Shown: one piece after another, positions 18,660 to 26,812 of the stretch | Position numbering within the stretch: the stretch's first letter is position 1 | How the letters are laid out: each line of letters opens with the position of its first letter | Origin: a virus | DNA: 64,000 nucleotides | Strand: one strand, 5' to 3' | Virus record (IMG/VR): IMGVR_UViG_3300042569_001723 | Span: 1 to 64,000 of that record | Position numbers and translations under genes: made by a program | Notes under the pieces: model-generated | Database searches by the model: none | The model's input: only the letters and a program-made list of their open reading frames with translations | Told to the model about the DNA's origin: nothing

Positions 18660-20076
18660 CCATAAATTAGGTGTTATTGTTCCACATCGAAATAGAGAAA
18701 ATCAATTAAATGTATTTTTATTTGAAATTAAATCTTATCTCGATTTAGCCAAGATTGATTACGAAATAATTGTAGTCAATCAAGACAATGCAAAACAATT
18801 TAATCGAGGAATGCTTCTAAACATTGGATTTAAAGAGGCAAAAAAATTAAAATGTGACTATGTTGTATTTCATGATGTGGACATGATACCAATTAAGGTT
18901 GATTACTCATATTCAGATATTCCATTACATCTGGCCACTAATTTTGAATTAAATGAGGGTGAGAAAGAAAGAGAAATATTCGATCAATATTTTGGTGGAG
19001 TTACGATGTTTCCTATTGAATCCTTTATTCAAATTGATGGTTATTCTAACAAGTATTGGGCTTGGGGTTATGAAGATACGGACTTACTATATAGATGTGT
19101 TAAAAAAGGAATTGAATTGGATACTTTACGTTTAAAGAACTATGGTAGAAAAGGTAAAACATTAAAGTTTAATGGTGTTGATGCTTACGTTGAATGTGAG
19201 AACGTTATTGATTTAAATCAAAATGCAACTTTCTTCATTTCATTTTGCCCTGATAAATTATTTTTAAATCACGAAAAGGAATCCGATGAGTTTACTACTT
19301 TTAGTATTCCTGGTTGGGATTTTGCGGTGTGTTATAATTCTTTCTCAAGATATAATTTCTGTACATTCGATGCCTTACATAATTCATTATATGTTAACTC
19401 CAATATCAAACCAAATTATATAACAAATATGGTTGTGGTTTTAGATAGAATGAATAATAACATCAAAGTATATCAAGACGGTCACTTCATTGGTGAGACT
19501 CCAACATTCAGAAAATTACACTTCTATAAAAAAGAAAAGAATTTTTATTTAGGTGTGGGAAGACCAGATAGAGAAATCATACCCAATTTTTTTAGAGGAA
19601 CCATAGACAGTTTTGCATATTATGATGAAATTCTAAATGAAGATGAAATTAAGGAAATATCATATAATCAAACAGAGTTATTAACTAAAAATTTTGGTAA
19701 CTACAAATCATCCTCATCATTAGTGACATACTATGATGCCAATTTTATAGAAAACTATAAGTTAAAGGATTTGAAAGGTGATAATAATGGTAAAATAAAG
19801 AAATGTGAAATTATAGATGTTGAATTTGATGAGTATACCGAAATTAAAATACCACATAGAAGACAATGTACATTTAAGTCACTACCTCACGAAGAGAATG
19901 GTTTTTTAGGTAATAAATGGAAAGACCAAGCAACTAGGTGGAATCAATTACGATTTCATAATGAGGTCTCACTTAATGATGAGTTATTAAACAATGACGG
20001 GTTAACAACATTAACATTTCATGTACACGGTAAACACCAAGAAAATAAAGTAACACAAATTAATGTAGGATTATGA
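18652..20076 (+). CDS. GT7 galactosyltransferase-like enzyme with inserted LamG domain
   Basis: 474 residues. Family 7 (beta-1,4-galactosyltransferase) motifs are clear: VPHRNR (10-15), FNRG (50-53), HDVDMIP with the metal-binding DVD (74-80), FGGV (114-117) and WGYEDTD (138-144). The chain then leaves the fold: residues about 168-345 are a LamG lectin domain (LKFNGVDAYVECENVIDLN, then IKVYQDGHFIGE, then FRGTIDSFAYYDEILNEDEI). Catalytic-domain sequence resumes at IPHRRQ (400-405), which matches the late metal-ligand His of GT7, and ends NNDGLTTLTFHV. The lectin thus interrupts the catalytic domain. It probably adds Gal or GalNAc to a GlcNAc-type acceptor held by the LamG part; donor and acceptor are inferred from the family. 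Confidence 0.8.
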   Translation: MDNHKLGVIVPHRNRENQLNVFLFEIKSYLDLAKIDYEIIVVNQDNAKQFNRGMLLNIGFKEAKKLKCDYVVFHDVDMIPIKVDYSYSDIPLHLATNFELNEGEKEREIFDQYFGGVTMFPIESFIQIDGYSNKYWAWGYEDTDLLYRCVKKGIELDTLRLKNYGRKGKTLKFNGVDAYVECENVIDLNQNATFFISFCPDKLFLNHEKESDEFTTFSIPGWDFAVCYNSFSRYNFCTFDALHNSLYVNSNIKPNYITNMVVVLDRMNNNIKVYQDGHFIGETPTFRKLHFYKKEKNFYLGVGRPDREIIPNFFRGTIDSFAYYDEILNEDEIKEISYNQTELLTKNFGNYKSSSSLVTYYDANFIENYKLKDLKGDNNGKIKKCEIIDVEFDEYTEIKIPHRRQCTFKSLPHEENGFLGNKWKDQATRWNQLRFHNEVSLNDELLNNDGLTTLTFHVHGKHQENKVTQINVGL

Positions 20077-21470
20077 GTCATAAATTAGGTATATGTGTAC
20101 CATACAGAAACAGAAAAGAACATGTAGAGAGGTTAATACCACATCTATCAAAACATTTAAATGAAAAGGGTATTGAACATACATTTTATGTAGGACATCA
20201 AGTGGATGATAAATTATTTAACAGAGGTGCGATGAAGAACATTGCTGCTCATTATGCCTTTGAAGATGGGTGTGATTACATTGCTTGGCACGATGTCGAT
20301 ATGTTGGCTCACGAAGAGTGTGATTACTCATACCCAACAGATAATCCATTACACATTGCAACTAAGTTATCTAAATATAACTATGGGTTAGGTTATGATC
20401 AATACTTCGGAGGTGTTGTTCTTTTTACTAAAGAACAAGCATATAAAACCAACGGATATTCCAACGATTATTGGGATTGGGGTCAAGAAGATGACGATTT
20501 ATTTTGGAGATGTTATTTTGAAGGGTTAACAACGGGAAGAGTTATAAAAACAGAAAAGAATAAATTAATTGCTAATTTTAATGGAAACGATTCTGCATTA
20601 TGTATTCCAACAAATAGAGAAATTAGTTCTTGTTTACATAATGACCACACAATAACAATTACATTCAATGCTGACCAACAAGAAGATAAGGTACCAATTT
20701 GGTTAGTGGGAGATAAAAATAAACGGTTCATCGAATATCCTCTATTAAGAAAGGATGGTAGTTGGACGTGGGGATTATCTTTTAACAATTCAAGAGCGGT
20801 TACTATGAATGTTTTTGATAGAACAAACATGAGACATTACAATTGGGCAAAAAGATTTGAGGGTATGTGGACACAAATCACATTAAGTCATAACTCAGAA
20901 GAAAAACAAATTTACTTTTACGTTAATGATGAATTGATATCTCAAATGGACGGAATGAAACAAAATATACCATTCCCAATTAGAGAAAACTTAAGATTAC
21001 ACGATGCGGTTAAACCGTTTTTATTGGGGTTTTGTTCACATACTAATACAAGTTTTAAGGGTAAAATATCCGATTTTAAAATCTATAATAAGTTTTTTAA
21101 TAATATAAGTGAGACTTATGAAAACACCGAAAATCTTATTTTAGATATGGACATGAATAGTGAAGATATAATTAGACAAAATGTTAACCTATCAATTGAA
21201 GATATTGAAATAATTGAAAATATTATTCCACACAGAAAAGAGGGTAGATTCTATTGTTTACCACATATCGACGAGGGATTCATAAACGGTGGATGGGCTA
21301 AAGGTGAAACAACAGCAAGGAACGAAAAGAGATTTGTTACAGAAATGCAACAAGGAAAAATTAATTATAGAGAGGATGGACTGAATAAAATATTAGAGGT
21401 ATTAGAGGTTGATAATATTGATAAGGATTCATATCCGAACACACACATCATTAATTGTAAAACTAAGTAA
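20073..21470 (+). CDS. Second GT7 galactosyltransferase-like enzyme with inserted LamG domain
   Basis: 465 residues, ATGA overlap with its paralogue. Same plan: VPYRNR (9-14), FNRG (49-52), HDVDM (73-77), FGGV (112-115), WGQEDDD (136-142), then a LamG segment at about 166-345 (LIANFNGNDSALCIP, then YFYVNDELISQMDG, then FKGKISDFKIYNKF), then IPHRKEG (385-391) and the closing EDGLNKILEVLEV. The WGxEDDD motif is closer to canonical GT7 than in the first copy. The two proteins are clearly diverged from each other, so the fusion is old or both came in together. Likely role: sugar transfer to a glycan that the LamG part also recognises. Confidence 0.8.
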   Translation: MSHKLGICVPYRNRKEHVERLIPHLSKHLNEKGIEHTFYVGHQVDDKLFNRGAMKNIAAHYAFEDGCDYIAWHDVDMLAHEECDYSYPTDNPLHIATKLSKYNYGLGYDQYFGGVVLFTKEQAYKTNGYSNDYWDWGQEDDDLFWRCYFEGLTTGRVIKTEKNKLIANFNGNDSALCIPTNREISSCLHNDHTITITFNADQQEDKVPIWLVGDKNKRFIEYPLLRKDGSWTWGLSFNNSRAVTMNVFDRTNMRHYNWAKRFEGMWTQITLSHNSEEKQIYFYVNDELISQMDGMKQNIPFPIRENLRLHDAVKPFLLGFCSHTNTSFKGKISDFKIYNKFFNNISETYENTENLILDMDMNSEDIIRQNVNLSIEDIEIIENIIPHRKEGRFYCLPHIDEGFINGGWAKGETTARNEKRFVTEMQQGKINYREDGLNKILEVLEVDNIDKDSYPNTHIINCKTK

Positions 21471-21475
21471 GATAT

Positions 21476-22171
21476 ATGAATACATTATATACATTTGGAT
21501 GTAGTTTTACCGCTTACTATAATAATCATGAAAACTATATTAAATACAAAAAATATAAGCAAGGTAAATTCCCAAGTCATTGGACTGAATTATTATCAAA
21601 TAAGTTAAAATTAAAATTGAAGAATTTTGGATATTCAGGAATGGGGAATGACCAAATATTTCAATTGATTGCAAATAATTCTAATTCTTATGTACCTGAT
21701 GATATAATAGTTGTGGGTTGGTCTTTTACAAATAGATTTAAATGGGCAAATGATAATTTAAATGTGTGGGAAAGGATTGGTCCCGGATTTAAAGATAATA
21801 GTATGTTTATATCCGAATCAACAAAAAATGAAATAATGGTTAATAGAAGTAGTCCATTGTATATTAATGATATTAGAAATTATGAAAAATTATTGGACTT
21901 ATTTGCAAATAAATCTCAAATCAAAATATACTATTGGTCATTTGATTCAAATGTAATAAATAATAAGACAGAAAAAAATAATAATTTTATTTTATATTCA
22001 CAATTAAAGGATAACAATAGTCTTAAGGATTACATATTTGAATGTGGAGGTGATGATATTACAATGGAAACTAATTCAGAAATTAACGACCATCACTTAG
22101 GCGAAAATGGTCATAAAATACAAAGCGAATTATTTTATGATTATATTACTAATAAACAAAAATTAATATAA
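21476..22171 (+). CDS. SGNH-family hydrolase/acyltransferase
   Basis: 231 residues. SGNH blocks are visible: block I at the N-terminus (LYTFGCSFTAY, nucleophile Ser), block II-like SGMGNDQ with the oxyanion Gly and Asn, VVGWSFTNRF, and the final DHHLGENGH with the Asp-x-x-His pair. Members are esterases or O-acetyl transfer enzymes acting on glycans and lipids. One of five intact SGNH genes here, each next to a glycosyltransferase, radical SAM or oxygenase gene. There is no signal peptide, so it acts in the cytoplasm. The C-terminus QKLI matches the tail shared by many genes of the block. Confidence 0.75.
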   Translation: MNTLYTFGCSFTAYYNNHENYIKYKKYKQGKFPSHWTELLSNKLKLKLKNFGYSGMGNDQIFQLIANNSNSYVPDDIIVVGWSFTNRFKWANDNLNVWERIGPGFKDNSMFISESTKNEIMVNRSSPLYINDIRNYEKLLDLFANKSQIKIYYWSFDSNVINNKTEKNNNFILYSQLKDNNSLKDYIFECGGDDITMETNSEINDHHLGENGHKIQSELFYDYITNKQKLI

Positions 22172-22178
22172 AAATGAA

Positions 22179-22313
22179 ATGAAAGATAAAATTGTAATAG
22201 CGACCATATCATCAAACAGTCAATATTATTATGTGTGTGATAAAAATTTTTTTTTAAACGATTTAATAATTTTAAATAATAACAACCCAAAACTTACGGG
22301 TAAAATAATATAA
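22179..22313 (+). CDS. Tiny hypothetical protein, 44 residues
   Basis: ORF from ATG 22179 to TAA 22311-22313, directly before the radical SAM gene. The sequence begins MKDKIVIATISSNSQYYYVC and ends KLTGKII, again with a Lys-Ile-Ile type end. It fills the only sizeable space between the SGNH and radical SAM genes. Its position just upstream of a radical SAM enzyme makes a peptide substrate conceivable, but no leader-core pattern is obvious. It could also be the remnant of a larger gene. Confidence 0.4.
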   Translation: MKDKIVIATISSNSQYYYVCDKNFFLNDLIILNNNNPKLTGKII

Positions 22314-22314
22314 T

Positions 22315-23697
22315 ATGCTAAACGAAGTATTTGATAAAACCAAAAACAAATTAAACGAGGTGGGATGTGGAATGTGTCTCGCAAAATGGACACAAGTAAC
22401 CTTACATCTCCAAATGGGACACACACATTCTTGTCACCATCCAAGTTCACATTTTATTCCATTATCGGAGTTAAAAAATAACCCATCCGCACTTCATAAC
22501 ACATTATTTAAAAAACAACAAAGAAAAACAATGTTGGATGGAGGTAGACCTCAAGAATGTGATTATTGTTGGAACATTGAGGATTCTTCAAACGCGTTTT
22601 CAGATAGAATTTATAAGTCATCAGAACCTTGGTCGGCACCATATTTAGATGAAATTAAATCATTGGGATGGAGAGAAAACTATAACCCCAAATATGTGGA
22701 GGTTGCATTTAGTAATCATTGTAATTTTAAATGTTCATATTGTGGACCATCATACTCTTCTCAATGGGTACAAGAAATTGACCAATTTGGACCATATAAG
22801 ACATCAACGTTATTTAATAACTATGATTATCTAAAAAACACAAATAGAATGCCAATCCCACATAGTCAAGAAAATCCATATGTGGATGCTTTTTGGAAAT
22901 GGTGGCCCGACTTATATAGAGATTTACATACATTTAGGATTACCGGCGGAGAACCTTTACTAAGTAAAGACACATTTAAAGTTTTAGATTATATCTTAGA
23001 ACAAGAGGAACCAAATAAAAATTTAAACTTATCACTAAACACTAATTTAGGAATACCAGATAAATTATTTAATAATTTTTTAGAAAAAATAAAAAGAATT
23101 ATTGATGAGGACCGAGTAAAGGATGTCATTTTATTTACAAGTGCAGATACATGGGGTCCTCAAGCGGAATATATTCGTAATGGTTTGGTGTTTAATCAAT
23201 GGTGGGATAGAATTAATATTTTATTAAAAGAAATTGAACCCTTAACCATTATCATTATGTCAACGTACAACGCATTATCGGTTCCAAATTATAAAGAGCT
23301 AATCAAAAATGTTGTAAAATTAAAAGAAGAATATCATAATCCATATCGATATTATGGATCTTCGATTATGTTGGATTCTTCGTATCTAAGATGGCCACAA
23401 CACCAAACGGTTAAAATATTGGGAAGTGAATGGAACCATGTTGTTAAAGAACAGGCTCAATTAATGGATTTTTATGAACAAACAAGAGTTGGTTTAGATG
23501 GATTTGGATTTACTGATATCGAAATCAATAAAGTTAATAGAATATATGATTGGATGTTAAACGATGAAAACGATAATAATCTATTGAATAATAGGAAAGA
23601 TTTCCGTATATTCGTTGATGAACACGATAAGAGAAGAGGAACCAACTTCATAAAAACATTTCCCGAATTTGAGGAATTTTATAATAAAATAAAATAA
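22315..23697 (+). CDS. Radical SAM enzyme with N-terminal Cys cluster (twitch/SPASM-like)
   Basis: 460 residues. The radical SAM motif CNFKCSYC has cluster ligands C136, C140 and C143, and FRITGGEPLL follows as the AdoMet-binding GGE motif. Ahead of it lies a second Cys set (C18, C21, C40 in SCHHP, C82 and C85 in ECDYCW) in the order seen in radical SAM proteins with an N-terminal twitch- or SPASM-like auxiliary cluster. Such enzymes modify peptides, sugars or cofactors; the substrate here is unknown. It is paired with a paralogue at 24349, with a LamG-like protein between them. Confidence 0.85.
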   Translation: MLNEVFDKTKNKLNEVGCGMCLAKWTQVTLHLQMGHTHSCHHPSSHFIPLSELKNNPSALHNTLFKKQQRKTMLDGGRPQECDYCWNIEDSSNAFSDRIYKSSEPWSAPYLDEIKSLGWRENYNPKYVEVAFSNHCNFKCSYCGPSYSSQWVQEIDQFGPYKTSTLFNNYDYLKNTNRMPIPHSQENPYVDAFWKWWPDLYRDLHTFRITGGEPLLSKDTFKVLDYILEQEEPNKNLNLSLNTNLGIPDKLFNNFLEKIKRIIDEDRVKDVILFTSADTWGPQAEYIRNGLVFNQWWDRINILLKEIEPLTIIIMSTYNALSVPNYKELIKNVVKLKEEYHNPYRYYGSSIMLDSSYLRWPQHQTVKILGSEWNHVVKEQAQLMDFYEQTRVGLDGFGFTDIEINKVNRIYDWMLNDENDNNLLNNRKDFRIFVDEHDKRRGTNFIKTFPEFEEFYNKIK

Positions 23698-24347
23698 TGA
23701 TTTTTAATAAAAGAGCGTATTTTATACCAGAACAAACAAAGAATCAAACAAATACAAAAACGTTTGATAGTCTTGAAAATGAATTCTCATTTTATGCCGA
23801 ATTCAAGTTAGATAAATTTGAAGAAGAGGAATCACTTATTATTGGTAGGTTAGGTCATCATATGGGAATTTTTGTTCAAAAACCAAACGTAGTTAAATTT
23901 ACTTGGTATACTGAACCTGACGTTTATAATGATATTTGGGTACCTGTTGATGATATACATAAACAAATGAAAATCCTCGTTTCTGTGTCTGATGTTGTTA
24001 AGTTATATGTAGATGGAGAACTAAAAGGGGAGAAAACAAAGGGTAATTTAAAATCATATAAGAATAAGAACATATACATCGGATCAATAAGTCCATATGG
24101 TGAAAGTAATCCGTGTTGGTTTAACGGTGAAATAAATAAAGTTTGCGTGTTTGATAAATCAATAGAAAACTTTGATGAAAATTCAAAAAGTTTATTTTTA
24201 AATTTTGATTTTAATAATAATTCAAAGTTTAAAACATTTGATTTAAGTAACAATGGTAATCATGGAATTTATGTTGAGAATCCAGAATATGTTGCACATT
24301 CAATAAATGAATTTAATAAAATAGCTCCAGGAGCTAGAATTATATAA
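23697..24347 (+). CDS. Stand-alone LamG-like protein inside the enzyme block
   Basis: 216 residues, TAATG-coupled to the radical SAM gene. The concanavalin A-like pattern is visible: EFSFYAEFKLDKFEEEES, MKILVSVSDVVKLYVDGELK, NIYIGSISPYG, CWFNGEINKVCVFDKSIENF, and a repeat of the fold entry near the end (LFLNFDFNNN, then DLSNNGNHGIYV). It resembles the LamG inserts of the GT7 enzymes more than the fibre-tip LamG proteins, because it lacks the docking peptide. It probably binds glycan in the cytoplasm, perhaps presenting it to the flanking radical SAM enzymes. That role is inference. Confidence 0.65.
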   Translation: MIFNKRAYFIPEQTKNQTNTKTFDSLENEFSFYAEFKLDKFEEEESLIIGRLGHHMGIFVQKPNVVKFTWYTEPDVYNDIWVPVDDIHKQMKILVSVSDVVKLYVDGELKGEKTKGNLKSYKNKNIYIGSISPYGESNPCWFNGEINKVCVFDKSIENFDENSKSLFLNFDFNNNSKFKTFDLSNNGNHGIYVENPEYVAHSINEFNKIAPGARII

Positions 24348-24348
24348 T

Positions 24349-25911
24349 ATGGGAATATTCGCTAAAAAAGGAGATGAAACCTATCAACAATACAGAGATA
24401 GGGCAATTAATTCTGTATCTCCAGCATTTTGTGGTGCTAAATGGTATAATGCAACTATTTGGTTGGGTAATGGGACGACAGCTAGTTGTCATCATCCACC
24501 GGCACATAAAATTCCATTGGAGGAAGTAGCAACAAGTTACAAAGCACTTCATAACACAAGTTATAAGAAACTAATACGTAAGCAGATGCTTGAGGGTGAA
24601 AGACCTAAAGAGTGTGAATATTGTTGGAAAATTGAAGATTTGGGTTCTGATAAAGTTTCTGATAGAGTTTATAAATCAGTAATATATACAGATCAAGAAT
24701 TAAAAGATGCAAAATCTAAGTTTGGGTGGGAAGAAGATGTTGATTTAAAAACATTAGAAATTGCTTTCGACCCAAATTGTAATTTTGGTTGTTCATATTG
24801 TAATGCATCATTTTCAACAACATGGCAAAATGATATAAAGAAAAATGGACCATACCAAAACTTAGTAAGTGATGGTGCCGCAGCATTCCAACACGATGGT
24901 GGTCATTCTATGCCTTATGGTAAAAAGAACGAAGGGAATCCATATGTTGAAGCGTTTTGGAAATGGTGGGAAGGTGAATTACAACATAGTTTACGTGAAT
25001 TACGTGTAACAGGCGGAGAACCAACAATGTCACAAGATTTTTGGAAATTAATGAAGTGGTGGGAAACACATAAAGAATGTGAAGTTGAATTTGCTGTAAA
25101 CTCTAATTTAGGACAAAAGGACGAATTATTGAATGAGTTGATTAAATCAAGTCACAATATTAAGTCGTTTCATTTATATACTTCATGTGAAGCAACTGGA
25201 TTACAGGCGGAATATATTCGATACAATTTAGTTTGGGAAAAATGGTTATCAAACATGTATAGAGTTTGCGAAGAGGGTAATATTAAATCTTTAAATGTAA
25301 TGATGACAATAAATGCGTTATGTTTATTTTCATTAACAGAATTCATGGACGAAGTTATTAAAATGAAACAAAAATTCGGGGACCATTTCCCAATATGTTC
25401 ATTTAACATATTACGTTTTCCAAGTTTTCAATCTATTGTTACATTACCTCACGATATCAGAATGGAGAGAGCTTCTCATATTGAAAAATGGTTGGAGAAT
25501 AACGTAAAGAATTTATTGGAAATGGAAAGAGATGGAATTTTAAGACTAATCACATATATTAGAGAAATAGAAACAGGACATAGTCATACATCGTCAATTG
25601 AAACAAGAGAAAGGGATTGGAAATCATTCTATATGCAATATGATATTAGAAGAAATAAAGATTTTATTGCTGCTTTCCCAATGTTAAAAGAATGGTGGGA
25701 TACCATTCCCGAAACTAAATTAGAACCGATTATTTTAGGTACCGTTGATGGAGACGATGCAAAATCTAATAGATACGTTAACGAAGTGTTAGAGACCGCC
25801 AAAAAAGAAGGTTGGGTTCTTAATCCACAAAATGCCAATCCAGGATCACAAGAGTATGTTGAGTTAGATATCCAAGACGAGATGTTAAATTTTATTAAAA
25901 ATGAAGAATAA
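24349..25911 (+). CDS. Second radical SAM enzyme with N-terminal Cys cluster
   Basis: 520 residues. Radical SAM ligands C144, C148 and C151 (CNFGCSYC), then LRVTGGEPTMSQ. The N-terminal cluster repeats the paralogue: FCGAKW, SCHHPPAHKIPLEE, ECEYCWKIED. Both proteins also share the phrase YVEAFWKWW or YVDAFWKWW and LQAEYIRYNLVW, so they are true paralogues acting on related substrates. A C-terminal 60-residue extension (VDGDDAKSNRYVNEVLETAK) is absent from the first copy. Substrate unknown. The next SGNH gene starts 11 bases inside its 3' end. Confidence 0.85.
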   Translation: MGIFAKKGDETYQQYRDRAINSVSPAFCGAKWYNATIWLGNGTTASCHHPPAHKIPLEEVATSYKALHNTSYKKLIRKQMLEGERPKECEYCWKIEDLGSDKVSDRVYKSVIYTDQELKDAKSKFGWEEDVDLKTLEIAFDPNCNFGCSYCNASFSTTWQNDIKKNGPYQNLVSDGAAAFQHDGGHSMPYGKKNEGNPYVEAFWKWWEGELQHSLRELRVTGGEPTMSQDFWKLMKWWETHKECEVEFAVNSNLGQKDELLNELIKSSHNIKSFHLYTSCEATGLQAEYIRYNLVWEKWLSNMYRVCEEGNIKSLNVMMTINALCLFSLTEFMDEVIKMKQKFGDHFPICSFNILRFPSFQSIVTLPHDIRMERASHIEKWLENNVKNLLEMERDGILRLITYIREIETGHSHTSSIETRERDWKSFYMQYDIRRNKDFIAAFPMLKEWWDTIPETKLEPIILGTVDGDDAKSNRYVNEVLETAKKEGWVLNPQNANPGSQEYVELDIQDEMLNFIKNEE

Positions 25912-26812
25912 AAAAGTATTACTAACTTGTGGGGATAGTTTTACATTCGGCAGTGAAATTGTAAATCCAGAATTTTTATTAGAACCAACTGTACCTAATA
26001 AACAGGTTCAATATAATGGGAAAATAAAACACTGTTATGATACCAAAAATGACGATTATAGGTTGCAAAGAATATGGCCAACATATTTGGGTGAGATGTT
26101 GGGTGTAGGTAAAGTTATTAACATTGCTAAACCAGCAGTCGGTAATAGATGGATTAAAAATACAACAATCGGTTGGTTATTGGAAAATTATATTTCACAA
26201 AAAAAATCAACTGAGGAATTGTTATTAATAGTTGGTTGGACTACCACTGTTAGAAGAGAGTTTTTTTTTAATGAAGACAATAAGATTATTGAGGCAACAT
26301 TAAACTCACATGGTGATTTTAATTTGCAAAGTAAAAACCTTCAAAATTTTTTTAAGGAGTATCTATTGAGTATACATAATGAATACGAAGGTGTGTATGA
26401 TTTTATCAATTTAAATTTTGAGTTAATCGAATTTTGTGAAAAATACAAAATAAAATATCTTTGTTTCAATGCACTACCAAATGACCATATTCTAAAAAAG
26501 GTAGAGACTTATTTTGAAGATTTAAATATTGATGAATATATTAATAAATTTAATTATATTAATCCACTATGGGGTAGAAATTTACAAAATGAATGTAAAA
26601 TAAAATGGGATATGGTAACAAAATCAACATTTTTATTTAAAGATGAGAGATTAAATTCTTTTAGAAATTATATTATGAAATTACCATTACAAGATAGACT
26701 TTTTGGTACTCACCCTTCCCCCAAATCACATAAAGTTTGGGCAGACTTACTATATGGATGGATTGTTAACAATAAAGTTGAGTTTAAAGATATATTTAAA
26801 AAATTAGTATAA
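25901..26812 (+). CDS. SGNH-family hydrolase/acyltransferase
   Basis: 303 residues, the longest SGNH copy. Block I is LLTCGDSFTFGSE with the Ser nucleophile; AKPAVGNRWIKN is block II-like; IVGWTTTVRREF follows; and the catalytic His is in THPSPKSHKVWADLL. The insert between residues 30 and 60 is not in the other copies. Probable role is esterase or acyl transfer on the glycan product of neighbouring enzymes. It overlaps the radical SAM gene upstream and is TAATG-coupled to the glycosyltransferase downstream. The C-terminus is FKKLV. Confidence 0.7.
   Translation: MKNKKVLLTCGDSFTFGSEIVNPEFLLEPTVPNKQVQYNGKIKHCYDTKNDDYRLQRIWPTYLGEMLGVGKVINIAKPAVGNRWIKNTTIGWLLENYISQKKSTEELLLIVGWTTTVRREFFFNEDNKIIEATLNSHGDFNLQSKNLQNFFKEYLLSIHNEYEGVYDFINLNFELIEFCEKYKIKYLCFNALPNDHILKKVETYFEDLNIDEYINKFNYINPLWGRNLQNECKIKWDMVTKSTFLFKDERLNSFRNYIMKLPLQDRLFGTHPSPKSHKVWADLLYGWIVNNKVEFKDIFKKLV

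Noticed and set aside
22229-22450. Minus-strand ORF over the start of the first radical SAM gene
   Set aside because: It is antisense to a gene with clear motifs and has no supporting start or neighbours.
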